IMG/VR virus record: IMGVR_UViG_3300042453_005367
Span: 1 to 27,102 of that record
DNA: 27,102 bases
From: a virus
Direction: 5' to 3' (one strand)
The notes below the pieces were generated by a model. The model saw nothing but the letters and a program-made list of their open reading frames with translations. It had not been told where the DNA came from and did no database searches. Below are positions 7,988-15,468 of this stretch, one piece after another. Each line of letters starts with the position of its first letter. The stretch's first letter is position 1. A program made the translations under genes and the position numbers.

Positions 7988-8008
7988 GTGAGATCACATT
8001 TCTCACTT
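7986..8008 (+). promoter_or_regulatory. RNA hairpin directly at the in-frame stop in dnaE
   Basis: AAGTGAGA (7986-7993) pairs perfectly with TCTCACTT (8001-8008) across a 7-base loop (TCACATT). The hairpin begins within the TAA stop and its loop opens with TCA, the possible landing codon for a ribosome that leaves TCT at 7982. Phage T4 gene 60 also has a stem-loop that includes the stop codon right after its take-off codon. The parallel is suggestive, not proof. Confidence 0.55.
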
Positions 8009-9832
8009 TTGGATGGGCTAAGTAAACCAGAAAAAATAGCTGATAAATGCTCCGCATTAGGCATGAGGTCGTGCGCCATAACAGACCACGGCAACATAGC
8101 TGGTACGGTACAATTTTATCAAAAACTTAAATCTAAAAATATAAAACCTATTTTGGGTTGCGAGCTATATATTTGTAATGATGATCCATTAATTAAAAAT
8201 AAAGATAACTCCAAACTCAGTCACCTCCTCATTATTGCTAAAAATTTGCAAGGATGGAAAACTCTTATAAAAATAGTTTCGGAATCTAATAGACCAGAAT
8301 ATTTTTATCACAAACCGAGATTAAGTCTAAATAAATTGGCCAATCTTTTAGATAATAATATTATAGGAATATGTGGACACTTGGGATCTACATTAGCAGA
8401 TATTATCATGGGAGATCAAGATAAATCGATTGTAAATACATTATCTTTTATAGATGGTATGAAAGATATATTCGGAAATGATAATTTTTTTCTAGAAACA
8501 CAATTATTTGATAAAGATTATTTAAAAGAACAAGAATACCTAACGGAAACAGTCCGAAGAGCAGCTTCTTTAGCAAAAGTCAAAGCAGTATGTACCCCAG
8601 ATGCACATTATGTGGATTCTGAGGATGCTATCGATCAAAGAATATTATTATGTAATAATTTAAAAACAACATTATCTGATATTAATACTAAACTTTTAAA
8701 CGATAAAGATGTTCCTATGGAATGTTTCTTTAAAAGCGAGAAGTATTATATACTTTCTCCAGACGAAATGAGGAATATACATACTAAAGAAGAGATAGAA
8801 AATACTTTACTTGTGGATAGTATGATAGAAAATTATGATATACTATCACCACCTAAATTACCAAAATTTAATTGTCCACACAATATGGCTCCTGATGAAT
8901 ATCTCAGAGAGCTATGTCGCAAAGGATGGAAAGATAGAATAGCAAATAGTATTTCAAAAGAGGACCAGGCAAAATATGTTAATAGAATAAAAGACGAATT
9001 AGATATTTTACAAGGGGCCGGGCTTAGTAGTTACTTTCTTATTGTTCAGGATATAGTTAACTATGTCAGGAGTAGTAACTGGCTTCCTGGACCAGGAAGA
9101 GGAAGTTGTGCTGGGTGTCTAGTGTCCTATCTAGTTGGCATTACGGATATTGATCCTATTAAATATAATTTATTATTTGAAAGATTCTATAATAGTGGAA
9201 GAAATACAAAAGATAGAGTATCTATGCCAGATATAGATATGGACGTTCCTATTGACAAAAGAGAGCATGTCTTAGAATATATAAAAAATAAATATGGTAT
9301 TAGTAAAGTCTCACAAATGATTACTTTTAATACCATGAAGGGTCGGGGTGCATTAAAAGATGTTCTAAGAGTATATGGCAATATAAGTTTCGATGAAATG
9401 AATCGTATTACTAAATTTATACCAGACGAAGCGAAGATTGCCGATGAGCTGCAAGAAATGAAAGAAGATACTGGAGAAGCATCTATTATACGATGGGCAT
9501 TAGAAAATAATATTGACAAGCTCAAGGAATGGTGCTATATATCTGATGATGGATCGCTAGCTGGTCCGTTATCAAAAAGATTTGAACAAGCCATAAGACT
9601 GGAAGGTACTAAATCTAATCAGAGTAAACATGCTGCTGGTGTAATTATAGGAACGGAAGATCTATCAACTTTGTGTCCTATGGTTTATGATAATAGAAAT
9701 GAACAGCTTATAGCAGGCATGGAGATGAATGATCTAGAAAGCTTGGGATTAATTAAGTTTGATGTTTTGGGTATAGCTTATTTAGATAAAATTATGTGTG
9801 TATCAGAATATTTAAAAAATGGAGAATTATAA
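7988..9832 (+). CDS. dnaE: DNA polymerase III alpha subunit, N-terminal part (PHP and palm)
   Basis: 614 residues if read from GTG 7988. The frame continues the PHP domain (HFSLLDGLSKPEKIADKC, CAITDHGN, KPILGCELYI). The polymerase palm follows: GPGRGSCAG near 365-373, ITDIDPIKYNLLFERF near 381-396, MPDIDMD with catalytic Asp415 and Asp417, and IKFDVLG with Asp592, the third metal-binding Asp. The fragment stops shortly after and lacks fingers, beta-binding and OB domains, which lie in the ORF at 10726. Both parts must presumably associate to form the replicative polymerase. The real start is probably ATG 7943, whose 14 codons supply the missing HxH of the PHP domain but are cut off by TAA 7985. 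Without them the PHP metal site is incomplete. Other possibilities are reinitiation at GTG 7988, a recent mutation, or an assembly error. Confidence 0.88.
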   Translation: MRSHFSLLDGLSKPEKIADKCSALGMRSCAITDHGNIAGTVQFYQKLKSKNIKPILGCELYICNDDPLIKNKDNSKLSHLLIIAKNLQGWKTLIKIVSESNRPEYFYHKPRLSLNKLANLLDNNIIGICGHLGSTLADIIMGDQDKSIVNTLSFIDGMKDIFGNDNFFLETQLFDKDYLKEQEYLTETVRRAASLAKVKAVCTPDAHYVDSEDAIDQRILLCNNLKTTLSDINTKLLNDKDVPMECFFKSEKYYILSPDEMRNIHTKEEIENTLLVDSMIENYDILSPPKLPKFNCPHNMAPDEYLRELCRKGWKDRIANSISKEDQAKYVNRIKDELDILQGAGLSSYFLIVQDIVNYVRSSNWLPGPGRGSCAGCLVSYLVGITDIDPIKYNLLFERFYNSGRNTKDRVSMPDIDMDVPIDKREHVLEYIKNKYGISKVSQMITFNTMKGRGALKDVLRVYGNISFDEMNRITKFIPDEAKIADELQEMKEDTGEASIIRWALENNIDKLKEWCYISDDGSLAGPLSKRFEQAIRLEGTKSNQSKHAAGVIIGTEDLSTLCPMVYDNRNEQLIAGMEMNDLESLGLIKFDVLGIAYLDKIMCVSEYLKNGEL

Positions 9833-9833
9833 A

Positions 9834-10016
9834 ATGTTAACAAAAACTCTAGATCAAGTGGCTGTTAATGAAAAATTTGTAGTTAATGGCATAGAATATA
9901 TAAAAGCAGAAGAGGTTAGAGTTAGTTGTTGCAGAAGTACAAACTGTTATGTCTCTGCGGATTCTAACCAAAAAACATTTTTCCCAGGTAATACTGTAGT
10001 GGAGACCAATGGCTAA
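9834..10016 (+). CDS. Small conserved-looking phage protein between the dnaE halves
   Basis: 60 residues from ATG 9834, chosen because GGAG at 9821-9824 lies 9 bases upstream and the start follows the dnaE stop by one base; an earlier in-frame ATG at 9819 lies within dnaE and has no such site. The sequence (VVNGIEYIKAEEVRVSCC near 17-34, then TFFPGNTVV near 47-55) predicts a small beta-rich fold. Two adjacent cysteines and a third at about residue 38 (C33, C34, C38) could bind metal, but no known motif is met. Small proteins of this look are common in phage genomes with no assigned job. The end overlaps the exonuclease start by 8 bases. Confidence 0.6.
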   Translation: MLTKTLDQVAVNEKFVVNGIEYIKAEEVRVSCCRSTNCYVSADSNQKTFFPGNTVVETNG

Positions 10017-10701
10017 TTTACAAAAAATTTGTGTTTTCGATTTAGAAACAGACGGCGTAAACCCTGATGTTTGCAGTCCAGTCCAGATAGCTGCTCTAAT
10101 TATAGATCCATATAAATTAGAGATTATAAAAGATTCAGAATTTAATATTAATATTAAACCATATATGTTGGAGGAGAATCCATTATATATCTATGATGAT
10201 AGTGACGTTCTGGATTTTCATGCAAAAGTAAGGGGATGCGATAAGTCTAAGATATTAGATGATTGGAAATCATATCAGCCTCAAGACAATGGATGGAAAA
10301 TGTTTATATCCTATTTGGAGAAGTACCACACTAGATCTGATAAAAAGTCCTGTTTTACCGCTCCTATAGCAGCAGGGTATAATATAAATAGGTTCGATCT
10401 TAGAATTATAGAAAAATTGAGTTTAAAATATAATAATCTAAATAAAGAAGGAAGATCATCTATCTTCTATCCAAGGGATGTTATAGATCTCATGAATATT
10501 ATTTTTTATTGGTTCGAAGGTAATAATGAGCTTAAAAATTATACACTAGATAATGTCAGAGAGTATCTAGGTATAAACACTGCTGGATCACACGATGCTA
10601 TGAATGACGTAAGGGCAACAGCCGATATACTAATAAGATTCATGAAATTACACAGAAATTTATCAAATAAAGTTAAATTTAAAAAAGCTTTTACGAACTA
10701 A
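10009..10701 (+). CDS. dnaQ: DnaQ-like DEDDh 3'-5' exonuclease
   Basis: 230 residues with all three exonuclease motifs: FDLETDG with D11 and E13 (Exo I), GYNINRFDLRI with D130 (Exo II), and SHDAMNDVRATAD with H195 and D200 (Exo III, DEDDh type). In bacteria the equivalent epsilon subunit proofreads for DnaE. Lying between the two halves of dnaE, it almost certainly proofreads for this polymerase. It overlaps the small upstream gene by 8 bases. Its stop TAA is in the same frame as the dnaE C-part, which begins 24 bases later. A DnaQ-like role in RNA or repair processing is a less likely alternative. Confidence 0.88.
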   Translation: MANLQKICVFDLETDGVNPDVCSPVQIAALIIDPYKLEIIKDSEFNINIKPYMLEENPLYIYDDSDVLDFHAKVRGCDKSKILDDWKSYQPQDNGWKMFISYLEKYHTRSDKKSCFTAPIAAGYNINRFDLRIIEKLSLKYNNLNKEGRSSIFYPRDVIDLMNIIFYWFEGNNELKNYTLDNVREYLGINTAGSHDAMNDVRATADILIRFMKLHRNLSNKVKFKKAFTN

Positions 10702-10725
10702 GCTAAAATAGTAAGCATATTATAT

Positions 10726-12339
10726 ATGGATAAGTATTATCGTTTTGATTGTGGGTGTCAGTTTAAAATTCTAGACTCAGATGATAAGAATGGTCTTAAA
10801 ATAGAATTTAATGGCAAAATACCAGACACGACCCTTGATTGTTTAAAAACATGGGATATGATAGCAGACGGTAATACGAAAGGGGTATTTCAATTAGAAT
10901 CTAGACTAGGATCTAGTATGGCCCGAAAGCTTAAACCAGAAAATATAGAGCAACTTTCTGCATTAATAAGCATAATGAGGCCAGGATCATTAGAAGCATA
11001 CAGGGATGGAAAGAGTGTTAGTCATCACTATATAGATAGGAAAAACCAAGAAGAGAGCGTTGATTACTTTCATCCTTCATTGAAGCCATTATTAGAGTCA
11101 ACATATGGAGAGATGATTTATCAGGAACAGGCTATGCAAATTACACAAGCTATTGCTGGATTTGATTTGCAAGAAGCGGATATGTTAAGAAAAGCCATCG
11201 GAAAAAAGAAGCCAGAAGAGATGGCAAAGATAAAAATCAAATTCAAAGACGGGGCTAAAAAATTGGGGATAGTTAGCGAAGAAGAGGCCGAAGAAATCTT
11301 TGGATGGGTAGAAAAATCACAAAGATATAGTTTTAATTTATCCCATGCTGTTTCTTATGCTATGAACGCATATTCCTCAGCATATGCAAAGGCGCATTTT
11401 CCAAAAGCATTTTTTGCGTCTTATCTGAAATTTGCGAAAGATAAAATGGATCCGCAGAAAGAGATAAAAGAGCTTATAAGAAATGCAACAGAAATGGAGA
11501 TATCGGTATCTGTTCCAGATTTAAGAAAACTTAATAAGCATTTTTCTATATATGATAATAAAATTTATTTTGGATTAACCGATATCAAAGGCGTTGGTTA
11601 CTCTGTTTTTGAAAAAATAATACAATTATCTGAAAATATAGATCTTAAAAATATTACATGGCAAACATTATTAGTTAAGCTATTAACTAAAATTAATTCC
11701 ACAGCAGTAAAAGCATTGATATCTTGCGGCGCTATTGATTATTATGGAATTTCAAGAACAAAAATGTTATTTGAGTACGATATTATTTCTGAATTAACCC
11801 AAAGAGAAATTGAATTATTGGATACTAGTACTAACTCTATTAATGAATCACTATATAAACTTTATAATTCAAGCAAGATAAATACCAAAAGAAGAAATAG
11901 CATAAATAATCTAATGAGTCTTTATGACCATCCTCCTTACTCATTAACAGATAAAATAGAGTGGCTATCTGATACAGAAAATTCTTTGCTTGGAGCATCA
12001 ATAACATGCTTTAAGATAGACTCATATGATGTTAGCATGACTAATTGCGATTGTAAAGATTTTAAAAGAACAAATTTGTCTAAAAATATTATTATAGCTG
12101 GTGAAATCAGCTCTATTAATTTTACAAAAACAAAAAATGGAAAAAATCCTGGATCAGAAATGGCCTTTATTACTATTGAGGATCAGATAGCAAGCCTTGA
12201 CTCTGTAGTAGTTTTTCCAGAGCAATTATCTAAATATAGAAATTACCTATTCGAAGGAAATGTTCTAATATTTGTAGGAAATAAAAACAACAAAAAAGAT
12301 TCTTTCATTGTTGAAAAATGTTATATACCAAAGTCTTGA
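10726..12339 (+). CDS. dnaE: DNA polymerase III alpha subunit, C-terminal part (fingers, HhH and OB)
   Basis: 537 residues. After a short Cys-containing start (YYRFDCGCQFKI, C9 and C11), LDCLKTWDMI and TKGVFQLES near 51-59 join the family at the start of the fingers. ISIMRPGSLEAYRDG, YGEMIYQEQAMQI, ADMLRKAIGKKKPEEM and FNLSHAVSYAMNAYSSAYAK are classic DnaE fingers and beta-binding motifs. GLTDIKGVGYSVFEKII near 284-300 is the helix-hairpin-helix and IIIAGEISSI (about 447-456) begins the OB fold. It supplies what the N-part lacks. No Shine-Dalgarno is seen before ATG 10726, and there are 24 bases from the exonuclease stop in the same frame, so its translation may depend on upstream ribosomes. 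No intein residues are present at the split. Confidence 0.9.
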   Translation: MDKYYRFDCGCQFKILDSDDKNGLKIEFNGKIPDTTLDCLKTWDMIADGNTKGVFQLESRLGSSMARKLKPENIEQLSALISIMRPGSLEAYRDGKSVSHHYIDRKNQEESVDYFHPSLKPLLESTYGEMIYQEQAMQITQAIAGFDLQEADMLRKAIGKKKPEEMAKIKIKFKDGAKKLGIVSEEEAEEIFGWVEKSQRYSFNLSHAVSYAMNAYSSAYAKAHFPKAFFASYLKFAKDKMDPQKEIKELIRNATEMEISVSVPDLRKLNKHFSIYDNKIYFGLTDIKGVGYSVFEKIIQLSENIDLKNITWQTLLVKLLTKINSTAVKALISCGAIDYYGISRTKMLFEYDIISELTQREIELLDTSTNSINESLYKLYNSSKINTKRRNSINNLMSLYDHPPYSLTDKIEWLSDTENSLLGASITCFKIDSYDVSMTNCDCKDFKRTNLSKNIIIAGEISSINFTKTKNGKNPGSEMAFITIEDQIASLDSVVVFPEQLSKYRNYLFEGNVLIFVGNKNNKKDSFIVEKCYIPKS

Positions 12340-12363
12340 CAGTCGTTGTGATTTTTGTATTAT
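12336..12363 (+). promoter_or_regulatory. Sigma70-type promoter for ssb
   Basis: A consensus -35 (TTGACA, 12336-12341) and a near-consensus -10 (TATTAT, 12358-12363, 5 of 6) are separated by 16 bases. The -35 overlaps the dnaE stop codon. Transcription would start near 12370 and give a leader of about 47 bases with AGGAGA at 12402-12407. An independent promoter fits the high SSB demand during replication. Confidence 0.7.
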
Positions 12364-12416
12364 AGGGTAGGTTCGGTTTGATTTTGATATTTTAAACTTT
12401 TAGGAGATTCATATAA

Positions 12417-12785
12417 ATGAATATTACATTATTGAAGGGTAATCTTGCTAGAGATCCAGAACTCAGGGTTGTTAATCCAAATGGTAAGCAAACTAGTGTT
12501 GTAAATTTTACTATAGCTGTAAATAGAGACTATATTAAAACCAATGGAGAAAAGGATAGGATTACATCCTTTATCAACTGCGAAGCATGGGATAGCGGAG
12601 CAGAAACCATAGCGGAGTCCCTTAAAAAAGGAGATTTGGTTATGATCGAAGGCTCTCTAAGAAATGATTCTTGGGAGAAGGATGGGGTTAAGCATAGTAG
12701 CCTTAAGGTTAGGGTAAATAATTTTTCTAAGATTACAAAGCTTAGTAGGAACAAGACAGAAGAAACCGAATCGGTTGCCTTTTAA
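12417..12785 (+). CDS. ssb: Single-stranded DNA-binding protein
   Basis: 122 residues of the bacterial OB-fold SSB type. MNITLLKGNLARDPELR opens it, followed by VVNFTIAVNRDY, FINCEAWDSGAETIAESLKKG and KGDLVMIEGSLRNDSW, the expected strands and turn. It is shorter than E. coli SSB (178) because the linker is nearly absent, but it keeps an acidic tail ending TEETESVAF, like the partner-binding tip of bacterial SSB. It coats single strands at the fork. ATG is preceded by AGGAGA with 9 bases between. Its own promoter and terminator bracket it as a monocistronic unit at the end of the replication module. Confidence 0.93.
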   Translation: MNITLLKGNLARDPELRVVNPNGKQTSVVNFTIAVNRDYIKTNGEKDRITSFINCEAWDSGAETIAESLKKGDLVMIEGSLRNDSWEKDGVKHSSLKVRVNNFSKITKLSRNKTEETESVAF

Positions 12786-12809
12786 GAATCATAAAATAAG
12801 CAATCTATA

Positions 12810-12847
12810 AGAATACTGGGGGTTAATAGCCCCCTTATTCTATTTTT
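12810..12847 (+). terminator. Rho-independent terminator after ssb
   Basis: GGGGG (12818-12822) pairs with CCCCC (12830-12834) across a 7-base loop. The flanking AGAAT (12810-12814) and ATTCT (12837-12841) extend the stem, and a T-rich run (TATTTTT) follows. It ends exactly at the start codon of the next gene (12848), leaving that gene no room for a leader. Confidence 0.85.
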
Positions 12848-14497
12848 ATGAAAAAATCTAAATTAAAAATTCTCATGTGTTCAGAAGCCAGTTTTATTAA
12901 TTCTGGTTTCGGTAAGTACGCTTATGAATTTTTGTCTAGACTTCATAAAACCAATAAATATGTTATAGCCGAATTCGCATCATATGGATATGTAAATGAT
13001 CCTAGAGATAAAAAAATAGATTGGATATATTATGCTAATGCTGTTAGAGATGGAGACCCTAGATTTAGAGAATATAATTCTAGAACAGATAATCAGTTTG
13101 GAAGATGGAGATTCGAAAAAGTACTATTAGATTTTAAGCCCGATGTTGTTGTAGACGTAAGAGATTATTGGATGACTAACTATCAACCAATTTCTCCATT
13201 AAGACCATATTTTCATCATATACTCATGCCAACAGTTGATTCAGCGCCACAACAGCATGAATGGGTGGATAATTTTTTATCAACCGATGCGATTTTTACA
13301 TATAGCGATTGGGGAGCAGAAGTTCTTAAAGCTCAAACTAATAATAAAATAAATTATATCGCCACGGCCACACCTGGAGTAAATCTGGATATCTTCTATA
13401 TAAAAAATAAAATAGATATGAAAAAATTTCTTAATATAGATCCGAATTCTTTTATTATAGGTTCTGTTATGAGAAATCAAAAGCGTAAACTTATTCCAGA
13501 ATTATTCTTATCTATTAAAAAATTACTATCATATTTAAAAAATAATGGATATAAAAAAAATGTATATCTATATTTACATACTACATACCCAGATATGGGA
13601 TGGGATATTCCAGAATTATTGAATGACTATGGAATATCTAATAATGTGCTTTTTACATATTTATGTAAGCAGTGTGGGCACATTGAAGCTCGTACATTTT
13701 GTGGCCCCCAAAAGGTTTGTGAAAAATGTACAAATAAATCTTCAGCATTTCCTTCGGTGTCTAATGGAGTATCAGAGGAGAGACTGAGCGATATTTATAA
13801 CACATTTGATCTTTATGTACAATATTCTATTTGTGAAGGATTGGGTATTCCTCAAGTGGAAGCTGGGGCATGTGGTATTCCTATAGCAACAGTAAATTAT
13901 AGTGCTATGATGGATATCATAAATAAATTAAATGCTACTCCTATTAAGATACAAAGCTATTTTACAGAACTAGAAACTAAAGCTGTGAGGGTCTATCCTG
14001 ATAATGATGATCTCGTTAGGATTATACTAGATGAAATAGCCAAGCCAGATCCAATAAGGGATAGTGAACGACATAAAGTCAGAGAGCTTACAGAAAAACA
14101 TTATAGTTGGAATAAAATAATTAAAATATGGGAAAACTATTTTGATAATTTAGAATTTAGATCCGATTGGAGTACTCGGTTGCCCATATATAAAAATATA
14201 GATGGAAATATAGATAACAATAAAACAAATATAGACCGTCTAATAAATATCTGTAATAATAATTTAAAAAATACCGATCTATTATCGTCTACTAGATTTT
14301 TACAAATGTTACAAAATTCAGATTATGGATTCGCTACTGCTGGGCCAACTCAGATTGTAGAATATTCGATTAATAATTTATACGACCATATTAATAATAT
14401 TATAGATAATAATAATAAATCTGAAGAAGCTAGGAGACACAATCAAATATTTCAAGAAGATTTTATACAATACGCGCACTTAAAAAATAATATATGA
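12848..14497 (+). CDS. GT4-family glycosyltransferase with an internal Cys4 zinc knuckle
   Basis: 549 residues with the GT-B arrangement. N-terminal domain: ILMCSEASFINSGFGKYAYE near 9-28, VVDVRDYWM near 99-107. C-terminal domain: SVMRNQKRKLIPELFLS near 206-222, SDIYNTFDLYVQY, then the E-x7-E motif SICEGLGIPQVEAGACGIP with E330 and E338. Within the C-terminal domain, C273-x2-C276, C285 and C291-x2-C294 form a probable zinc knuckle that ordinary GT4 enzymes lack. About 140 extra residues follow the normal end. It probably transfers a sugar from a nucleotide donor to an unknown target. The start codon sits directly after the ssb terminator with no visible ribosome site. It heads a run of sugar-related genes and overlaps the next by 4 bases. 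Confidence 0.85.
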   Translation: MKKSKLKILMCSEASFINSGFGKYAYEFLSRLHKTNKYVIAEFASYGYVNDPRDKKIDWIYYANAVRDGDPRFREYNSRTDNQFGRWRFEKVLLDFKPDVVVDVRDYWMTNYQPISPLRPYFHHILMPTVDSAPQQHEWVDNFLSTDAIFTYSDWGAEVLKAQTNNKINYIATATPGVNLDIFYIKNKIDMKKFLNIDPNSFIIGSVMRNQKRKLIPELFLSIKKLLSYLKNNGYKKNVYLYLHTTYPDMGWDIPELLNDYGISNNVLFTYLCKQCGHIEARTFCGPQKVCEKCTNKSSAFPSVSNGVSEERLSDIYNTFDLYVQYSICEGLGIPQVEAGACGIPIATVNYSAMMDIINKLNATPIKIQSYFTELETKAVRVYPDNDDLVRIILDEIAKPDPIRDSERHKVRELTEKHYSWNKIIKIWENYFDNLEFRSDWSTRLPIYKNIDGNIDNNKTNIDRLINICNNNLKNTDLLSSTRFLQMLQNSDYGFATAGPTQIVEYSINNLYDHINNIIDNNNKSEEARRHNQIFQEDFIQYAHLKNNI

Positions 14498-15468
14498 ATA
14501 TACTTTATATAGGACCATATAGAATCAATCATAGTATAGGTTACGAATCTCTAAATATTTTATTAGATATAAGTAGCGATACCAGTAGCACTACTGTTTC
14601 TAGGCCAATATTTGCCATAGAGAATAAACAATCAGAGTTAAGTAATATCAACAATATATTATTTACTTTAGAGAATAAACTATTACAAAAAACAGATCTA
14701 CTAGTACAACACTTAGATATAGATAGTATGCAGTATAATTCTAAATTTTCAAAACATATTTTTATACCAATAATTCATAAAACCAACATACCAACAAATA
14801 CGCAAAAAGAAAAATTTAAATTTTTAAGCACAAAAGGATTATTTCTTTATAAAAACAATATAGAAAAATCTATACTAGATAGTATACATATACATAATAA
14901 AGAATCTATTGACATAGAGATAGACGATAATTTAGCCTATAAATCTAAAGATTTTTTTAATTTAGGCATATATAATATATATAAAAAATACTACTCAATA
15001 GTAGAAGCCGCAGCAGATAGAGAGAATATAGAAAATCTAATTATTAATTTTATTCAATGCTTCCATAAAGAAAACAACTGCCTAATTCTTTTTGTCCAAA
15101 ATATGGATAAGTCCAATAATGATCATTATGTATCATTTATAAAAAATATATATAATAATTTAAACATATCATATAATATTAATAAAATTATATTAATTCC
15201 AATAGAACTAAATATAAAAAATATTGGCATTATCCACAATACTGGTAATATCTATATAGATATAAATCAAGACATCAATAGATGCTATGCTATAAAATAT
15301 AAAAAACCTATCATAGAAAATTCATCAGATATCAAAATCACTTATACTGGCACAAGATTAAATAATATAAGTAAACTATACCATACTGATCAAATAGATT
15401 TACTATCAGATAGATATATATCATCATACAATACGTCCATAAAAAAAATTATTAATAATTATGTTTAG
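14494..15468 (+). CDS. Unknown, divergent glycosyltransferase-like protein
   Basis: 324 residues, ATGA overlap with the previous gene and 8-base overlap with the next. The N-terminus MNILYIGPYRINHSIGYESL resembles the first strand and loop of GT-B glycosyltransferases. Later strands (LILFVQNMDKSNND, KIILIPIEL, NTGNIYIDIN) recall their second Rossmann domain. The E-x7-E donor-binding motif is not recognisable. The gene is extremely AT-rich, with runs of Ile, Asn and Lys. It may be a catalytically altered or inactive relative that works with the GT4 enzyme upstream. Confidence 0.5.
   Translation: MNILYIGPYRINHSIGYESLNILLDISSDTSSTTVSRPIFAIENKQSELSNINNILFTLENKLLQKTDLLVQHLDIDSMQYNSKFSKHIFIPIIHKTNIPTNTQKEKFKFLSTKGLFLYKNNIEKSILDSIHIHNKESIDIEIDDNLAYKSKDFFNLGIYNIYKKYYSIVEAAADRENIENLIINFIQCFHKENNCLILFVQNMDKSNNDHYVSFIKNIYNNLNISYNINKIILIPIELNIKNIGIIHNTGNIYIDINQDINRCYAIKYKKPIIENSSDIKITYTGTRLNNISKLYHTDQIDLLSDRYISSYNTSIKKIINNYV

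Noticed and set aside
7928-8010. A group I intron or intein scar at the dnaE stop
   Set aside because: Only 12 bases separate the conserved coding parts, too few for an intron, and no intron core structure is present.
9780-10760. A split intein or trans-splicing system joining the two dnaE parts
   Set aside because: The N-part ends NGEL without an intein Cys/Ser block, and the C-part has no terminal His-Asn followed by Cys or Ser. A DnaQ-like gene, not intein sequence, lies between them.
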